Source: Rhodothermaceae bacterium (GTDB lineage: Bacteria > Bacteroidota > Rhodothermia > Rhodothermales > Rubricoccaceae). From it: DNA of 6,013 nucleotides. The translations under genes and the position numbers were made by a program. Numbering within the stretch: position 1 is the first letter of the stretch; each line of letters begins with the position of its first letter. Below are positions 3,322 through 6,013 of the stretch, in pieces. The DNA is taken from NCBI GenBank assembly GCA_013003465.1, contig JABDIZ010000371.1:1-6013 (forward strand), written 5' to 3'. Below the pieces are notes generated by a model. The model was not told where the DNA came from, made no database searches, and was given only the letters and a program-made list of their open reading frames with translations.

Positions 3322-6013
3322 TCAGGGCGCGTCGGGAGGGCCGTCGGCGAGGTAGCCGGGCGGGGGCATTTCTTCCGTGGGAAAGGCGTAGTCCGGCCGC
3401 GCCCACTTGCGCGCGACCTCCGCACCGTCTTGTGGCTGCGGGTTGCCGTAGCGGTGGTGCGTCTTCGGGAATGGGCGCCCACCGTTCTCGCCGAGCTTCG
3501 TCAGCTTGACCGCGACCTCCTTGTAGGCAGGCGTATGGCTGTCGGGGTCCACCACATTGGAGGTCAGGTTGTTGATCGGCTGCTCCGACGAGTTCATCGG
3601 CATGTACAACTCGCCGTCCTGCACTTGGTCGCTGACCAGCACGCGCACCTTGACCGACCCGCGCCGCGACGTGAGGCGCACGACATCGCCGGTCGCCAGC
3701 CCACGTTCGGCCGCGAGCGCTTCGGAAACTTCGACGTAGGTATCCGGCACGATGGAGCGGATGCCTGCCGACTTGTAGGTCAGGTTGCCTTCGTGGAAGT
3801 GTTCGAGGATGCGGCCGTTGTTGAGGTGCAGGTCGAACTCGTCGTTGGGCTGGTCGCTCGGCTCGGTCCATGCGAGCGGGTAGAGGCGGGCCTTGCCCTC
3901 CGGGAGGTGGAATTCGTCGGTGTAGAGAAGCGGGGTGTCCGTGCCGTCCGCGTTGACCGGCCAGCACTGCGACCGGTAGCCCGCGAGACGCGCGTAGGTG
4001 ACGCCCGCGAACAGCGGCGTGACGGCGGCGCACTCGTCCATGATCTCGCTCGGGTGCGTGTAACCCCAGTCGTGGCCGAGGTGTGCGGCGAGGTCGGTCA
4101 GGATGCGCCAATCTGGGCGCGAGCCGCCGAGGGGCGGGAAGACTGCGTAGAGCCGCTGGAGGCGCCGCTCGGTGTTGACGAACGTGCCCTCCTTTTCAAG
4201 CGACGGACTCGCGGCCAGCACGACATCAGCGAACTGCGCGGTGGTGCTGAAGAAGATGTCCTGGACGGCGAAGAACTCTAGCTTGGCGAGGGCCTCCTGC
4301 ACGTAGCTCGCGTTGGCGTCCACCAGCGCGATTTCCTCGCCGACGAGGAAGATCGCCTTGAGCGTGCCCTCGTGGACGGCGTCGATCATCTGGCGGTTGT
4401 TGAGCCCCTTCTCGCCCGGGAGCGTGACGCCCCAGTGTGCCTCGAACTTGGCGCGGATCTCCTGGTCGTCTACCTTCTGGTAGCCGGGGAGGAACGTGTT
4501 GATGACGCCGAAATCGGAGGTGCCCTGAACGTTGTTGTGGCCGCGCAGCGGGTAGCCGCCCGTGCCGGGCTTGCCGAAATTGCCCGTCACGAGGAGGAGG
4601 TTGGCGATGGCGGTGCTCGTGTCCGAGCCCATCGAGTGCTGCGTGACGCCCATCGCCCAGAGGCCGCAAACGGTCTCGGCCTCGGTGATGCGCCGGGCTA
4701 CGTCCTTGAGCGTCTCCGCCGGGATGCCCGTGCGGTCGGCCGCAAACTCCAGCGTGAAGCGCTCCAGGCTCTCGCGGTAGACGGAGAGGTGGTTCACTTT
4801 GCCGGCGAGGAACGCCTTGTCTTCCCAGCCCTGATCGAGGATGTACTTCGTGACAGCACTCAGCCAGACGAGGTCAGTGCCGGGCTCAGGGTGGAGGAAG
4901 ACGTCGGCGCGCTGCGCCATCTCGTGCTTGCGCAGGTCGGCCACGATGAGTTGCTGCCCGCGCTCCTTCTGGGCGCGGCGGATGCGCGCCGCGAGGACGG
5001 GATGCGAGATGGCCGTGTTCGAGCCGATGATGACCACTAGGTCAGCATGCTCGATGTCTACCATCGTGCCCGCGTCGCCGCCGTAGCCGACGGTGCGCCA
5101 GAGCCCGGTTGTGGCGGGGGCCTGGCAGTAGCGCGAGCAGTTGTCCACGTTGTTCGTCCCGAAGACCGCGCGGGCGAGTTTCTGGACGAGGTAGGCCTCC
5201 TCGTTGGTGCACTTCGACGAGCCAATGAATGCGACGCTGTCTGGCCCGTGCTCCTCCGCAATGGCGCGAAGGCGCGCCGCGACGGTGTCGAGCGCCTCGT
5301 CCCACGAGGCTTCGCGGAAGGTGTCGGCCTCCCGCACGAGCGGGGCGCGGAGCCGTTCGGGGCTGTTGACGTAGTCCCAGCCGAACTTGCCCTTGACGCA
5401 CGTCGAGATGCCGTTGGCCGGGCCTTCGCCCGTGGGCTGCACCTTGAGGATACGTCGGTTCTTGGTCCACACCTCGAACGCGCATCCGACGCCGCAGTAG
5501 GTGCACACCGTCTTGGTGCGCTTGACCGTCGCGCTGCGCACGGCCTCTTCCATGTCGGAGATGGCGAAGATGGGCCCGTAGCCGATGTAGGGCTCCACCG
5601 ACTTGGTCAGGTTGATGGCGGGCTCGCGCACCTTGTCGGGTAACCCGGTGATGAGGCCTACCTGCCCGACCATCGTCTTCTCCATGAGCGCGTTGCACGG
5701 GCAGACGGTCACGCAGTGCCCGCACCCCACGCACGAGGATTCGCCCGCAGGTACGTCGTCGTCCCAGATCACGCGCGGCACCTCGCGCTCCCAGTCGATG
5801 GAGAGTGTCTCTGTCACCTGTACGTTCTGGCACGCCTCGACGCACTTGCCGCAGAGGATGCACTGGTCGGGGTCGTACTGGTAGAAGGGGTGGCTGGCGT
5901 CTACGTCGTATGGCTTGCGGACGAACGGGTAGCGCTGGTGCTGGATCTGGAAGTCCTTGGCGGCCTCGTGGACGGGGCAATCGCCGTTGTTGCGGTCGCA
6001 GATGGTGCAGTAC
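3322..6013 (-). CDS. fdhF: Formate dehydrogenase catalytic (alpha) subunit, non-canonical ForC type, 5' partial
   Basis: This is the Mo/W-bis-MGD catalytic subunit that oxidises formate to CO2 and passes electrons through iron-sulfur clusters; 896 residues are visible. The frame is open to the right edge, so the GTG at 5817 is internal. In order it shows Y-C-T-I-C-D-R-N-N-G-D-C (6012-5977, NuoG-like cluster), two ferredoxin-type CxxCxxCxxxC sets (cysteines between 5862 and 5830, and between 5733 and 5701), and the CxxCxxxC plus distal Cys of the molybdopterin domain (5505-5398). The metal ligand is Cys at 5127-5125 (TGC, so not selenocysteine), followed by Gln instead of the usual His. The active-site Arg is kept in P-L-R-G-H-N-N-V-Q-G (Arg codon 4545-4543). 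The C-terminal molybdopterin-binding domain ends at 3322. B. subtilis ForC (YrhE) is about 980 residues, so roughly 85, the [2Fe-2S] ferredoxin domain, are missing here. There is no signal peptide in the visible part; the enzyme is likely cytoplasmic. The neighbouring DUF1641 gene supports the ForC assignment over NAD-linked types. Symbols fdhA and forC would also fit. Confidence 0.94.
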   Translation of the reverse strand, partial: YCTICDRNNGDCPVHEAAKDFQIQHQRYPFVRKPYDVDASHPFYQYDPDQCILCGKCVEACQNVQVTETLSIDWEREVPRVIWDDDVPAGESSCVGCGHCVTVCPCNALMEKTMVGQVGLITGLPDKVREPAINLTKSVEPYIGYGPIFAISDMEEAVRSATVKRTKTVCTYCGVGCAFEVWTKNRRILKVQPTGEGPANGISTCVKGKFGWDYVNSPERLRAPLVREADTFREASWDEALDTVAARLRAIAEEHGPDSVAFIGSSKCTNEEAYLVQKLARAVFGTNNVDNCSRYCQAPATTGLWRTVGYGGDAGTMVDIEHADLVVIIGSNTAISHPVLAARIRRAQKERGQQLIVADLRKHEMAQRADVFLHPEPGTDLVWLSAVTKYILDQGWEDKAFLAGKVNHLSVYRESLERFTLEFAADRTGIPAETLKDVARRITEAETVCGLWAMGVTQHSMGSDTSTAIANLLLVTGNFGKPGTGGYPLRGHNNVQGTSDFGVINTFLPGYQKVDDQEIRAKFEAHWGVTLPGEKGLNNRQMIDAVHEGTLKAIFLVGEEIALVDANASYVQEALAKLEFFAVQDIFFSTTAQFADVVLAASPSLEKEGTFVNTERRLQRLYAVFPPLGGSRPDWRILTDLAAHLGHDWGYTHPSEIMDECAAVTPLFAGVTYARLAGYRSQCWPVNADGTDTPLLYTDEFHLPEGKARLYPLAWTEPSDQPNDEFDLHLNNGRILEHFHEGNLTYKSAGIRSIVPDTYVEVSEALAAERGLATGDVVRLTSRRGSVKVRVLVSDQVQDGELYMPMNSSEQPINNLTSNVVDPDSHTPAYKEVAVKLTKLGENGGRPFPKTHHRYGNPQPQDGAEVARKWARPDYAFPTEEMPPPGYLADGPPDAP

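Noticed and set aside
2815..4281. A 488-codon open frame on the plus strand, opposite fdhD, the DUF1641 gene and the catalytic subunit.
   Set aside because: It is a GC-driven shadow of well-supported minus-strand genes. The translation is low-complexity (rich in V, R, E, A, G), has no recognisable motif, and crosses three real genes.
5125..5127. Possible selenocysteine at the catalytic position, as in E. coli FdhH.
   Set aside because: The codon reads TGC on the coding strand, an ordinary cysteine, and the frame contains no in-frame TGA before 3322.
4372..5643. Two long plus-strand open frames (4372-5040 and 5047-5643) opposite the catalytic subunit.
   Set aside because: They lie antisense to conserved molybdopterin-domain sequence, have no family motifs, and reflect the scarcity of stop codons opposite GC-rich genes.
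5042..5980. A 312-codon minus-strand frame overlapping the catalytic subunit in another frame.
   Set aside because: Arginine- and proline-rich out-of-frame translation of a conserved gene; the in-frame product carries all the cluster and active-site motifs.

Overview
The window is a GC-rich, gene-dense piece of a bacterial chromosome. None of the five visible starts that can be judged has a purine-rich Shine-Dalgarno sequence. This, the high GC content and a small DUF7009-type gene otherwise familiar from Bacteroidetes suggest a high-GC member of the Bacteroidota/Rhodothermota (for example Rhodothermales such as Salinibacter or Rubricoccus relatives). That placement is an inference from style, not from a marker gene.

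Layout. Bases 1-474 (+) hold the C-terminal part of an L,D-transpeptidase-like (YkuD fold) protein cut by the left edge. Bases 532-1089 (+) encode a small AhpD-like peroxidase-related protein. Everything from 1077 to the right edge is on the minus strand and reads as one tightly packed operon, in transcription order: a large molybdenum/tungsten formate dehydrogenase catalytic subunit (6013 to 3322, its N-terminus off the window), a DUF1641 protein (3309-2869), fdhD (2876-2007), a DUF7009-family small protein (2010-1639) and mobA (1649-1077). The plus- and minus-strand blocks converge and overlap by 13 bases. There is no gene-free stretch longer than 57 bases, and I see no RNA gene, mobile element, CRISPR array or convincing terminator.

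How the genes work together. The catalytic subunit plus DUF1641 pair matches the non-canonical, menaquinone-linked formate dehydrogenase ForCE described in Bacillus subtilis. The match includes the diagnostic replacement of the histidine after the metal-binding cysteine by glutamine. FdhD is the sulfur-transfer chaperone needed to activate formate dehydrogenases, and MobA adds GMP to molybdopterin to make the bis-MGD cofactor. The operon therefore carries an enzyme, its electron-transfer partner and two cofactor-maturation factors. The DUF7009 protein lies between the two maturation genes, overlaps both, and has no known function; it is the best candidate in the window for an undescribed component.
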